From Rhodamnia argentea (lineage: Eukaryota; Streptophyta; Magnoliopsida; Myrtales; Myrtaceae), in the NCBI RefSeq assembly GCF_020921035.1, contig NC_063151.1:8308001-8372000 (forward strand): a stretch of 64,000 nt of DNA, read 5' to 3'. Below the pieces are notes generated by a model. That model was given only the letters and a program-made list of their open reading frames with translations, was not told the origin of the DNA and searched no databases. Of the stretch, positions 1 through 11,480 are shown piece after piece. The position numbers and the translations under genes are program-made. Each line of letters begins with the position of its first letter. Position 1 is the stretch's first letter.

Positions 1-84
1 AGATTGGGCCATTCAAGTATAAGTCAGTAAGTACCCTTTGTTATTATTGATCTTGAAAGCTAACATTTTATTGCACTTCTTAAG

Positions 85-2210
85 TTGGATTTCTGCCAAA
101 ACACTCTGGAGCAAGGAGAGAGAGGCTATTAATTTCTGTAAATGAAGCAAAGACTCAGATATTCTATGTTCCTCCTCATAAGCTTCATCAATTTCTTGAG
201 GAAGCCTCAACCATTTTCAGCGAGTCAAGGTACAGAAGATATAGTATGTGCATAAAATTTGTCTGTTTATCTTTACATATTGATTTCTAAGTATAATTTA
301 TTAATTTCCATGTAATTTGAAGGCAGTGAAAAATGCTCTATGAAGTCAGTGCATCCTTTCTAAATGCATGTCCAAGCTCCAACTGACAGAGACTTCTTAA
401 TAACTTACTCTTTTCATATGCACCTGGTATGTGCTTCATTTCTGCAAGGGATGATGTACCTTGATGTCTTGCAGAAGATGCGTTGTAGCTCGGGAAATTA
501 CTAAGATTCATGAAGAGGTAGGATATCTTACGCAAGTCAATTCATTGCTATGTTTGCTATTGCTTCTCCATTGAATATATATGAATTTAAATTGCTGAAA
601 TTTGATGTGATTTTCCTTTATTAGAAGAATTTCTAGGTTATCTGGAATATCTGTCTCTCAGTTCATACTGAATTTTTTCAGATGCTGTTAGTATGTCCGC
701 TTGACTTCTATTGCTGTTCTAATATAAGTGAAAACGTGCTGTTAGTCAATTACGCATTAGTCTCCCTACATTCCAGTTTTACGTTACATCTGTGGCCTTC
801 TCTCTCTCTCTTCCCTCCGCTAGATGGGCATATAGGCCCTATACGAGCTCGGCTCACTTACTACTTGAAATTCAAGTATTATCGAATTCACATGAGAAGA
901 CCTAGTCAAAAGCTACAGTTACAATATCTGTAAACATGTGCTCATATATAAATTTAATACCATAGTGTATCATATCAAAATGTACTGTAAAGGCGGAGGT
1001 TGAAACCTCAGATAATATTGTAAGAGCTACTTTTGGTAATTGAATCGATGATCTATATAACTCGAGCTTGAGTTACAAAGTGATGCTAGTAACCTTTGGC
1101 AATTCAAGAAATTCAACGTAATCTCTAAGTTCATCGATAGTTTCTCTTTAGTCATCTTTGAGTGAGAAAAATGCACATTCCTCCGAGTGTATTTCATGTG
1201 ACTACAGAGTTATTAAGTAGTTTGTTGTCTCAATTTTGTTTTATGGATCCTACCACAACCTTCATTGTCCTTTTTCATCTGAAGCTTCAGGAGATCTCTC
1301 TATATATTTTCCTCATAAAACTATTTAAATGTTCTATGCCTCATCAGTTCTGGCGGGGTTCGTTGGGGGAAGCTAAAGAAGCATTTTTGACACGTCAAGC
1401 GAAGGGAGAAATTACTCTGTTAATTGAAGGCAAGACAGACTGTTCTGTTGAGATGCCATCAGAGGACCAGCTTGAAAATGAACTAAGACACTTGATGTCC
1501 AGTGGGCACAGCCTTTCTGCGGTATTGATCTCATTGTGAATGTACTGGTTGCACATTAGTTTCTAGTGTTTCAAACGGCTCAATGTGGAGCTTACCACAT
1601 GCACGAGCCAATTAAACCTTGTATAGATGATTATGGACCTTATGGCGAGAATGTATCACTGTTCAACAATGCAACTGCATGTTAAAAGAGAGGAACAAAG
1701 TGCATTAAAACATGCTGTAAGTTTCCTTCCAGGCATGTACTGGTTGCACTTTAGTTTCTAGTGTTTCAAATGGCTCAATGTGGAGCTTACCACATGCCCA
1801 AGCCAATTAAACCTTGTAGAGATGATTATGGACCTTATGGCAAGAATGTATCACTGTTTGACAATGCAAATGTATGTTAAAAGAGAGGAACAAAGTGCAT
1901 TAAAAAATGCTGTAAGTTTCCTTCCAGGGACATTGATGGAAATGCTTTGGTTGTTGTTTAGTCTGCCCATCACTGTACTTTTCAAAAACTTGTTTTTTTG
2001 GAAGAGCTTAGCCATTTAGGCCCCAGTTTCTAATATAAATGGCTATTTCAAATCCTTGTAACATGAGGTCGGCATTCTTGATGCATGATGTGGTTTGGTT
2101 CTATTCAGGCTGTCAAAGTGGTTGCTGAAGGAACATCTGCTAGTAGGAAGGCAGTGTATTCACTTGCATTGCGGAAATTTGGACAGCAACGCGAGGGTGG
2201 AGATGACTGA
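85..2210 (+). CDS. RsmI-type 16S rRNA 2'-O-ribose methyltransferase, C-terminal exons (5' end outside window)
   Basis: Predicted SAM-dependent methyltransferase of the tetrapyrrole-methylase superfamily. Bacterial RsmI 2'-O-methylates C1402 of 16S rRNA; plant copies are presumed to act on organellar rRNA. Visible exons are about 85-229, 478-517 (or 475-517, a tandem NAG acceptor), 1348-1521 and 2109-2210. All have GT-AG borders and one continuous frame, ending in TGA at 2208-2210. Diagnostic pieces are GFLPKH, TQIFYVPPHKL, VVAREITKIHEE, FWRGSLGEAKEAF, KGEITLLIEGK and the C-terminal ASRKAVYSLALRKFG. These match the RsmI linker and C-terminal domain in order. The N-terminal half, including the SAM-binding loops, must lie upstream of base 1. 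The fourth visible intron (1522-2108) carries a tandem duplication. Homology is strong; organelle targeting is inference because the N-terminus is missing. The gene converges on the lectin gene, with about 850 bp between stop codons. Confidence 0.85.
1541..1930. repeat. 195-bp tandem duplication inside an intron
   Basis: Unit 1 (1541-1735) and unit 2 (1736-1930) start with TGTACTGGTTGCAC and stay nearly identical over about 195 bp, with scattered substitutions and no obvious large indel. Both end in GTAAGTTTCCTTCCAGG, where a donor-like GTAAGT is followed almost at once by an acceptor-like TTCCTTCCAG. The array lies within the 1522-2108 intron of the methyltransferase gene and does not touch its exons. 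Confidence 0.9.
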
Positions 2211-3059
2211 CTTTACATTTTGCTGTGGCCTGGAACATATTATGCTGTAGTTTCTGCTAAGGCTCTTGAGCCTATGTGCTTCTGGCTGTCAGACTGTATC
2301 GGCAAGTGAAAAGGCAAAAAGAACTTTTCTGCCAGTGGAGAGATCTCTAGTCAATTCATGCATCAACATTTTCGGGAGACAGAACTTGGGCACCGAGGCA
2401 GAGTAATTCGCCATCCCTTACATGTAGAAATTGAGTCAATGACTGACATGGCAGCCTTAGATTTCCTTTTGCCTTGTAGTGTCTCTACTTGAAGGAACTG
2501 CTAGTTTTACTTTGTCCATTGGCATTCCTGCAATTGCCATGGCTCTGTTAGCAATTATTATTATCTATGCTGAGCAGTTGACCGTCTCTTGAAAGATTGG
2601 TCATTTACATAATGAATGATGTCTGCATGTATTTGACCCATATTAGGAATTTTGGTTTTTAGTCTCTTTCTTCTCTGTCTTGATTTTAAGTTATGAGTCA
2701 ACCACTTTTCCCAAAAGTTTAAATTGTTGGGAGATGGGCCCACAAGGAAAATTTCTTAATGTGAAGCTTCAGAGATTGATATTTAAGTTCGGCTCCCTTG
2801 GTTAAATTGATAGGAGGCCTCAGATTATACTTCAATCTTTTCATCTTCCTTCATTGTCTCAAAACTGCATGTAATAACGCGGTTACATTGCTTTCAAGAT
2901 CCTTCATGTTTTTACATTTAGAAGCCTAACTTCCAGAAAACTTACGTGATGTCATTCCCCATAGCAAGACGATGATATTCGAACGTGTTTTTTTGTTCAA
3001 CCGGTGATATAGATTATAAAGAGTCAATACATAATAATCTCTGGATTTGATACGGTGGA
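2211..3059. other. Convergent intergenic region
   Basis: This holds the 3' untranslated tails of the methyltransferase (+) and the lectin (-). I see no open frame with family similarity, no repeat structure and no RNA gene. Confidence 0.6.
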
Positions 3060-5894
3060 TCAGTAGAACATTCTCATGAGGGAGGACTTCACCGGCCTGT
3101 TGTGTCCTAGCCAGTGCTGCATGTGGACCCCAATGGCGTCCAAGTACAGGCTGCTTCTCCCATGAAATCCCACGACCTTTCCTTCAGTCGTGGTTGAAGT
3201 GAAAAAGGTCCCCACTTCTTCTCCAAATGGACCATATTTCCCTCGGCTCGTGTGGAATGTGAGCGACCTTATGAACTGATGCTGAGGCCACTCATCTTTG
3301 CTGATGGGGCCATAATAGCCAGAGATGCATATTAGGACTTCATTTGGATAGTCCAGCTTGATCTGATGATAGAAAATTATCAAAAGTTCAGCGTCTTGTG
3401 GGAAATAGTAGATTAGCAGGAGTAACTTGTCTTCGAAATTGAGATGTATGTTTGGATTACCCGATGCGTGGTGATTCCTCCGTTGCCTCCATGTTTGACT
3501 GACCAGACAGATTGTCCATTTCTATCATACTCTATCTGTATGGAGCAGGTAGCTTCGTTTCTGGTCAGAATTATCTGTCTGATCCCAGAAAAAACACCAT
3601 CATCCCACAGTCGCCCGAATTCCCCTCCCCAGGGGCCTGGTCCACATGGAGCTGGCTCTTTGACAACTCCGCAAGCAACCTGGGACATCCAACAGAGAAC
3701 AAACTTAAATGATCCCTTGGGCTATCAGTGAGTTCCTCTCAGTATGCTCGATGTTTGTCCTGGTTAAATCGGAATAAAAGATAGTGCCATGCTATGTAAA
3801 GCAGGCCCGTTGTATATCCCCCTTATTGTAGCGCGTCTGAGTGTTGCTACAGCTGAAGTATCTCAACTAAGGTCAGTAGCTTCACAGTCACCCATCTACC
3901 CTCCCAGCTCAGACTCGAACATTTTAGGTTACCATGAACATTCTATTGACATATGTGCCATAGGATTCGGCCAATTGGATGGATGCGTTTATAATACAAA
4001 GAACAGTACCTCTTCTGCCGACCCTTGCTTTGCAAGGACCAATTTATTTGACCATGGAGGATACTCCACATCAGCCAGATCTGCTTCAGTCTTGTTATTC
4101 TTGTTTGCTGGAGGAAGAATGGCCGACGGTACTTTCCCTTCTATCATATGGATGCCAATAGCATCTATAAACAGCCCGCTTCTACCATGAAAGCCTACGA
4201 TCTTCCCTTCTTTTGACTTTGAGGTAAAAGAAGGTCCCTGCTCTTCTCCGAAAGGTCCGTGCTTTCCTCTGTTGGTATGGAAGGTAATAGATCTGATGAT
4301 AATTGGTCCCATATACATTAGAGGCCCGCAGGTGCCTGTTATGCGCGTTAAAACTTCGTCCGGGTAGTCGAATACTATCTGTGAGAAGTACAGAGAAGAA
4401 AAAGGAAGGATGAAATTGCAAGTATATTCTCATTATTCTCTTGAATGTAGCTTAGCACTGAACCGGACATCGATGTTAGACCTTATCGCTCCTGAATCCT
4501 CCAGTTCCCCCACGCTTGCTTCCCCATATTGCCTCCCCGTTCCAATCATATAGCACCTTCATCGATACAATTGCGACATTCCGAGATAGATTGATCTGTC
4601 TGATGCCGGTGTAGATCCCATCATCATATGCAGACCCTCCGGAACCCCCCCATGGTCCGACCGTCAATTGCCCTTCAACCGTCCGGGGCACCTTTTCTGC
4701 CTTGGGCATCTGGAAAGACTCGAAGTTTAGCGAAATTTGTCATTCTGCCTACTTTACCAAAAAGATGTACCTCCTACATAAGTGAGAGAGCTTACCTTCT
4801 CTTTGGCTTCTTCGTCCCTGGACTCGTCGGAACTAGAACTTTGTCTCGAGAACTTTGCCTTGGACTTCCTTCTGCCTCACGGCAAGCACTATGTCAAAAT
4901 TCTGCCCGATGCTCCCTTGTACGATTGAGTAGCCAACCCTGTTGCTTCCAGTACCAACCCCGTTTTGAGCCTGAATCAGAGCTCCAGATGCCTTTTCTTT
5001 CCGATACGGCTTCAGATAAACCCCAATTGCATCCAGGTACCAGCCGGATTTGCCGTGAAACCCAACAATCTTGCCGACGATTGCTGGGAAAGAGAAATAG
5101 GTCCCTTGTTCGACTCCGTATGGTCCGTAAGTCTTCCGATTGCTCTCAAAGGTGAGCGACCGAACAAGAACCGGTCCCCATTCATTGATTTTCCCATAGT
5201 GTCCATGAACAGAGGTTAGAAACTCATCCGGGCAATCAAGCTTGACCTGTGAACAATCAGTAAGATCATGCGGCTTAGTGAGTTAACTGGGATGATCCGG
5301 TAAAGAATGATTTACATAGGGAAAAAACGCAGCGATGATTCTGTTGTGGAACAGCAAAGTTCCAATCAGATTCAGATGAATCTAGTTGTGTTAAGAGAGA
5401 CTCTAGTCCCTCGTTGGAATAAAGTTTGAAAAGTGTCAACTTGCTTTGACTCTTTTACTGAGAGCTGGTAGATTGATCCAATTGCAACTGTCATAGCTTC
5501 AAAGAATCAGCACTAAAGTCCTTTTTGTGTATGGATAATGGCGATTCAAATCAAGACAGAGATTACCAAACCTTGTCCACTTTGCAACCTCCGTTACCAC
5601 CGTGCTTTTCCGTCCAAATTGAGTTCCCTTTCAAGTTGTACTCGATCTGGATAGAGTCAATGCCGGCTCCGTGAGCTATCACCAGCTGCCTCACTGTCGA
5701 ATAGACTCCATCGTCCCAGCGGAACCCATCTTCACTGCCCCATGGCCCGACTGATACAGTCTTCTTTCCGCTCCCCTCAAAGCTCTATAGGGCATGAGGA
5801 AAAAAAAAAAAAAAACACCCGAATCGTGATTGCCAATGGTAGGATTTTGAAACCATGTGCCTGTGAAATATCGATCTGTACAAATTCTTACCAT
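3060..5894 (-). CDS. JAL3: Jacalin-related lectin with three jacalin domains, JAL3-like; contains a frameshift
   Basis: Predicted mannose/glucose-binding lectin, probably cytosolic or nuclear because no signal peptide is seen. Coding exons in transcript order are 5892-5894, 5572-5784, 4796-5246, 4482-4709, 4010-4378, 3461-3679 and 3060-3362, all GT-AG. The first coding exon is just the ATG, followed by donor GTAAGA. Each jacalin domain is split over two exons: a front half with the GPWG and DDG(V/I)Y/F motifs, and a back half with RS(L/I)TF.TNRG, YGP(Y/F)GEE and GFHGRSG..(L/I)DAIG. Long linkers with NFDIV and WSNKLVLA match Arabidopsis JAL3 from memory. Every splice junction is phase 0 and every other exon is divisible by three, but exon 4796-5246 is 451 nt. 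Its upstream frame reaches VRQKE and then TAG at 4833-4835. The shifted frame reads SSSDESRDEEAKEK into the next domain. So either one base is extra or the allele is broken. The family call is firm; functionality is not. Confidence 0.88.
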
Positions 5895-7908
5895 TCTAGT
5901 CGTGATGGGATGGGAGGGCGGAGAAAGGTGGTGGCGAACTTCGAAGATGGGAGTTCTCCAACGTTGCACGGAGTCACGATGCAGCTCGGGCTTGAATTTT
6001 ATGAGCTTAAAAAGGTCATTTTTTTTGTGCAGTTTTGTTATGAAATAGCTTAAGGACCATGTAGAAGAAGCTTATTCCGCTTTCCACTCAGGAGGGAAAG
6101 GATTGAAAGGAAGAGAACCAGATGCCAGTTGCTGCCAGAATGAAAATTTCTCCATTGAATCTTTTCTCGCTTCATGGTTTTTGCTCATGGACAGCTCAAT
6201 CTTTCCCCGTTAGATTACGACAGCACTCCCATCACCGAATGCAAGCACTTTGCTTTAGCACCTCTTGTTTTTTAGTACTGAGCTATCATTCCGTGGCAGA
6301 TTATGACACATCGCGCGCATCGCCGAGATACAAAAGCCACGGCAGAAGACAAGTCTCTTCGCAACTGAACCATCATACGCCGATCAAGTATTCGCCTCTT
6401 TCTTTTGTCTCGGAATATCAACCTTGCACGGCTTTCTTCTGGAAATACTGGTATCATGCTCTAACAACCCTTTTCCTTTGACTGAGCTTGCATGGATGAC
6501 TGTAGATGCACTTCATGGTGCTCTGTTTTGCATAAGCATATCAACCTTTAATGGGGGACGAAGGGTTTACCCGTCTTTTCCCACTCGATAGATGGTATCC
6601 CGACTCGGGTTCATTTCGGAGTCGAACTCGTCGGTCAAGTATTCATTTGTCAATGCAAGCAGTAAACGGAACCATCCTCGAGTATGAAATGATCTGAAGG
6701 AATCGACAATGATAAGCATCGATGACATGTGTTAAAGAAGGGAAAATCCGTTTCGAAAGCTGCTCTCATCCTCGTGATGGTGATTAGCTCTGTCTTTTGC
6801 CTTCTGAGCATGATATATTGCAGGTACACTTGGTACTTGGCCTTTCCTGGTTTGAGTTCAGTTTCTTTTAAATATCGTTAAGTTCCGAGTGCCGAGAGAG
6901 AGCACCATCAAGCCTTCAGTTAACCGGCAGACAATTTAGATGGAGGCACGAAAGATAGAAAATTTGACACGTTTGATGCCACAATTCCATGATCCTCTCC
7001 CGCGCAATTTTGAATATCTCCGCTGGCTACGGTGCCACGGCAATGGTCCAACAGGGGCTCCAAGGGCTCCTTGTCATCCGAGTCGTCATCACCGACCTAA
7101 AGAATCAAGCTAGCCTTCACCAGATCTGTCAAACGGGTCAGTCCCGTCAAGTTCGGGTGAATATTTGAACAATTTTATCCATATACAACTCGATCCTAGT
7201 ACTAAAGTTCTGAATCAAAAACCCATCACAACACCACTGATCGTATGTACACGAGAGACTCTCGCCATCTACATCACATTACGAATTTCACATGCATTTA
7301 TTGGAATGATCAGCCGCCAACCGACGTTAAAACTGCACGACAATGTGATCAATAACTTTCGCAGCTCTAACTAATCGTGCACCAGTCAGTGGCCAACGAT
7401 TAAGACAGACTAAATTATAGGCACGCTCGATCAGTGCACATCAGATGTTTGAAAACCTGTAATCATACCAGTAAGCTTCCATGGCCAAGTCTTCCGGTGA
7501 ATTTTTCCCAACATCATCGGATGAGAGAAGTATAAAACCACTAATACAGACCGAGTGAGTTTTTTTTTTTTTCGTTTTCAATTCGATCCAGTAACCAACA
7601 CTTTGAACTTCTGCACGAAAGATGCTTTTGGCAATGCAATCAAGAAACCGCCAACTCAAACTTTGGCATGGCGAACCGCACAACTGAACCTTAGGTCATT
7701 CCATGAAATAAGAGATATCATAGACTCCAATTGATGACATTACATCAACCACACAATACAAGCAAGTAGCTTCTTCTCACACTAGTAACATTAGGAAGAG
7801 AAGATCCAAGGAAGCTCGATAAGAACACACTGAGCACACAGATGGCACAGTACCCAACAAAGCTGGTTATTTATCTCACGGGAGCGCTAAATTTGCTTAA
7901 ATTTACAG
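5895..7908. other. Intergenic: lectin promoter side and thioredoxin 3' side
   Basis: The part next to 5894 must contain the 5' untranslated exon and promoter of the lectin. The part next to 7909 holds the thioredoxin 3' UTR. The open frames here are short and show no family motifs. No clear transposon ends were found. Confidence 0.5.
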
Positions 7909-9733
7909 TCAAGCGGTGACTGCATCAGTTGCATGTTTGGCTATCAATGGCTCCAATTTCTCTTTGTGTGCACCCACGACCTTGTCCACGACCTGGCCTT
8001 CTTTCAAGAGTAAAAAAGTGGGCATTGCCTCCACTTCCCACTCCACACTAACAGACTGTGGACAGAAAAAAATAGCGGCAATAATCCAAATATTCAGTCG
8101 AATGAAGCCTAGCCATGCTACTTGCAGTAAACCATAGAGCCAGAAAAGATTTGGGCACGCGCTTACCTGCAGTTCATCCACATCCACCTTCAGGAACAAA
8201 ACATGGGGCATCTTCTTGGCCAACTCAACAAAAATTGGGGCCATCATACGGCATGGCGGGCACCATGAAGCCGTGAAATCCACCACCACCTAGCAAATAT
8301 CTTTTCTTTCAGTGAACACTGGAAACAGTCACATAGGAATGCAAGGCAATGTGCAACGTCCCCAGTTTGAAGACTCGGGTCTAGTAAGCTCGAAACGTGA
8401 AAGTAGTGATCATTTGAACAAGTTCTCTAATGGATAGCCTTACACAGAAAAAACCCTTTCAAGGTCACTGGCATGAAGAGGCTGAGATCGACTTCAGCAA
8501 GAACAGATCGAGCAGAAGGTATGCTCCTTATCAAGTGAGTTGTTTTAAGAGAAGAAGAGCATGGAACTAATTCAAGAGCTACGGATACAGATTGAACTTA
8601 TACGAATTTGGCTCCGTAATAGCAGATACCTCTTCGATTGGAATTGCGGAGAGAACTTCTGCTAAGGGCTTGTCCATCTGAGACCACCAATTCTTTAACT
8701 ACTTAAGGAAAACTGAAAGTCAATGCAAGCAGGTACGGGTGTTTAGCTAATTTCCCCTCATTGCTTTCTAGTTTGCAATGTCTCCTACTCATATGCTAAG
8801 GCTGAGCCCCCACATACCCTTAAAAAAAGATGAAAACCCCCTCAACTGTGGGCTTGTCCATCTTAGGCCACCAATTCTTTAACTACTTAAGGGAAACTGA
8901 AAGTCAATGCAAGCAGGCACAGGTGTTTAGATAATTTCCCCTCATTGCTTTCTAGTTTGCAATGTCTCCTACTCATATGCTAAGGCTGAGCCCCCTCATA
9001 ATCTTAAAAAAAGATGAAAACCCTCATCTGTGGGCTTGTCCATCTTAGACCACCAATTCTTTAACTACTTAAGGAAAGTGAAAGTCAATGCAAGCAGATA
9101 ATTTCCTGTCATTGCTTTCTAGTTTGCAATGTCTCCTACTCATATGCTAAGGCTGACCCCCACATAATCTTAAAAAAAAAGATGAAAAACCCTCATCTGT
9201 ATACACTTTTCTGTTCTAACGAAGAGCAACCACAACAAGAGAAACAACCCTCAGCCAGCCCTTTTTCCTTAAGCTTCCACAAAACCTAACCGGCACAAAG
9301 GGGGCCAAAAAACAACAAAACAAGACAAACCACACGTAATCTGAGCTAACATGTAGTAACCCGTTTGTAAAAATTTATGCGTGTAAAGACAAAGGGGAAA
9401 TGAGATGAGCATGGTCTCAGCAAAATCAGCACTTCACCACCATCAAACCTGAGCGGCTAAAGAGCTACGCTAGCATCAAATGCGAGACATAACAGCATCT
9501 CACTACGCAAGAGAAAATCTCTGCGACTGAGACAAATGGTCAAACGAAACCAGATCCACCCACCTCCACAAACCCACATCAGAGTTTAAGTTGCAAAAGA
9601 CAGGAAAAAAGAAGAATCACAGAGTCGGAGAGATCAACGGCAATACCAATTTCTTGGCGTCGATCCCCTTCTTCAACTGCTCCTTCCAGCTCTCGACGGT
9701 GTGGCAGCCGATCACCTGTCCCTCCTCCGCCAT
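7909..9733 (-). CDS. TRXH: Thioredoxin h-type, 118 aa
   Basis: Cytosolic dithiol-disulfide oxidoreductase, normally reduced by NADPH-thioredoxin reductase. Exons in transcript order are 9647-9733, 8167-8289 and 7909-8055: 29, 41 and 48 codons plus stop, all phase 0 and GT-AG. The protein begins [17 protein letters not shown] and reaches [14 protein letters not shown], with the h-type redox motif WCPPC at about residues 38-42. It continues with KVDVDELQ, then the cis-proline segment EAMPTF, and ends [21 protein letters not shown] before TGA. The 118-aa length, the absence of a targeting extension and the intron positions fit subgroup I h thioredoxins. The start is fixed by the ATG about 100 bp downstream of a good TATA box. 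Intron 1 (8290-9646) is long and holds three tandem repeats and an in-frame exon-like segment. In Arabidopsis the neighbouring genes suggest it corresponds to TRX h4, from memory. Confidence 0.95.
8666..9202. repeat. Three tandem copies of an about 183-bp unit in thioredoxin intron 1
   Basis: Copies start at 8666, 8850 and 9032, each with GGGCTTGTCCATCT. They share CACCAATTCTTTAACTACTT, TTTCTAGTTTGCAATG and CTCATATGCTAAGGCTGA, and end in an A-rich TTAAAAAAAGATG tract. The third copy is shorter because it lacks a short piece in the middle. The array lies wholly in the intron and shows no coding constraint. Confidence 0.92.
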
Positions 9734-9831
9734 TTTCTCTCTCTATCTCTCTCTGTCTCTCGGGGTAAAAATGTCGCGTGTTTGAAAATGGCTCGGGAGC
9801 TTCTGCTGCTCGGATGAGACGGCTTCTCTAA

Positions 9832-9837
9832 TTTATA
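9832..9837 (-). promoter_or_regulatory. TATA box of the thioredoxin h gene
   Basis: On the minus strand the sequence reads GGCTATAAATTAG, a near-consensus TATA box about 100 bp upstream of the ATG at 9733. A CT/GA-rich leader (about 9736-9764) lies between them. Position and sequence suit a core promoter; the transcription start is not mapped. Confidence 0.6.
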
Positions 9838-11470
9838 GCCGGACAATTCGGCTGAATTTACTAAAACGCACCTTCTTCCGCGAGTTATTGCCTGTATTGC
9901 CACCCTTGCGTTTAATCCAAAAACGTCATTCTCACGGTCTCACCTCATAAAATGTTTTCGGCTAATCTTTCTGCCATGTCTTCTCTTCCTCAAAGTATAG
10001 ATCAGATTAAAAATCCTTAAACTGCTTCGTCTAAATTCCGAATCGTAAAATTCGAAAGTATTCTCTAAAATGAAGAAAAAAAAAATATTTTCTCTCAATT
10101 TAGATGGCGATGATGAAGAAGATAAACTCCACGTTATCTTCGAATGACTACCGCTGGGTGGGATCGTACAGTAGAGTCCTACACTTAGGGTGAATCATCA
10201 AAGCTTCGATTCCTGCATCGTCAATCAGTATTTCGCATTGTATTTTTGAACCGACTTGTCGGCGACCTACCCCTCATTTAAAAATATTGTGCGTTTAATC
10301 CGAAAAAGTCGCTCTACCTTATAAAATGTTTTCGGCCAATCTTCCTGCCATATCTTTTCTCTTCCTAGTCGATTTTTACCGGCGTGGGTAGTCAGATCTA
10401 CTCACAATTCAAATTTTCCTCCCATTAAAAAAAAAATGTCAAAATTTTTTACCTAAGACTAACCGAGAATTGACTAAGATTTGACCCATATAGATATATA
10501 TAGATATATATAATTAATTCCCACACTTTCTTCCAATCGAAAGAAATTCCCACATTTTGTCCTTTCTCTCTCGGAGTTGTTGGCGATTCCCTCATTTGAT
10601 ACGGACGATGCTGTCACGTCCCATGTCCCTATACATCTCCCTTTCCTCCTTTTTAAATTTACTTGAGTGCATTTTCCTTTTTCTCGTTGGACAATTCAGA
10701 CATCTCCCCGTCAATGAGGTTTTGTCTTTTATTTTGGCTAGAAGTGAGCAACACAAATCATCCGAATCGAACTGTCAATTTTGGCCAGCTCCTGGTTCCA
10801 TAGTCAATGATTTTCGATTTGGTTCCTGATTTCAAAAGCGAAACCGCCCATCCAAATCGCCTCGATCGGATGATTATTATTATTACATTTTTTATAAAAT
10901 ATTTGAAAAAACTCTAACCTAATCACATAAGCTCTTTCCTTTCTCTCAAAGCTCACTCTTTCGGTCTTTCTCCTCTCACGACTCACAATTATCCATCTCC
11001 ATCAACTTTTTAATGCCATTAGCTATCATCGTCCGCCATTCTGGAGCCCCGCCTTCCTCCCTCGTTTGCCCCTGTTTTCGAGCCAAGGATCCCGAACTGC
11101 TCAAATATCATTTCAAACTCTTACGCCAACTCCGATTTAAGTTCTCGACACCTCATGCGGCTCCTTTCGCTAATTAGATCATCGCCAATCGCAGCTTTGA
11201 TTGGCTTAGCTAACAGGGTTACACTCGATGCTCTACTTTGCTTTGTCCAGATAAAGAAGAAACCGAGTTGTTTTCTCCTTTGTTTGAATCAATTTCGCTT
11301 ATGCTAGAGTTTTCTTTTCCGTCGATTTCCAACGTCCCGAATCGATTTTGTACGAGTCTAGCCTTTAATCCGAGTCCACCGGCACCTCATCTCATTTCTC
11401 GGTTGAGAGCACTTTCCTTGTTTGATTATACGTCTTAGTTAGTTCGAATGGATTTGCTCTTTTTGTTGAT
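9838..11470. other. Intergenic, no gene recognised
   Basis: AT-rich sequence with short TATAGATATATA runs near 10490-10512. It contains a weak repeat: the phrase CATAAAATGTTTTCGG.(C/T)AATCTT.CTGCCAT occurs near 9947 and again near 10320. Open frames are short and carry no motif that I can place. Confidence 0.45.
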
Positions 11471-11480
11471 GATGGAAGCT

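Noticed and set aside
8666..9202. Regular spacing suggested a CRISPR-like array
   Set aside because: Units of about 183 bp without short conserved repeats and unique spacers, in a plant intron: an ordinary tandem duplication.
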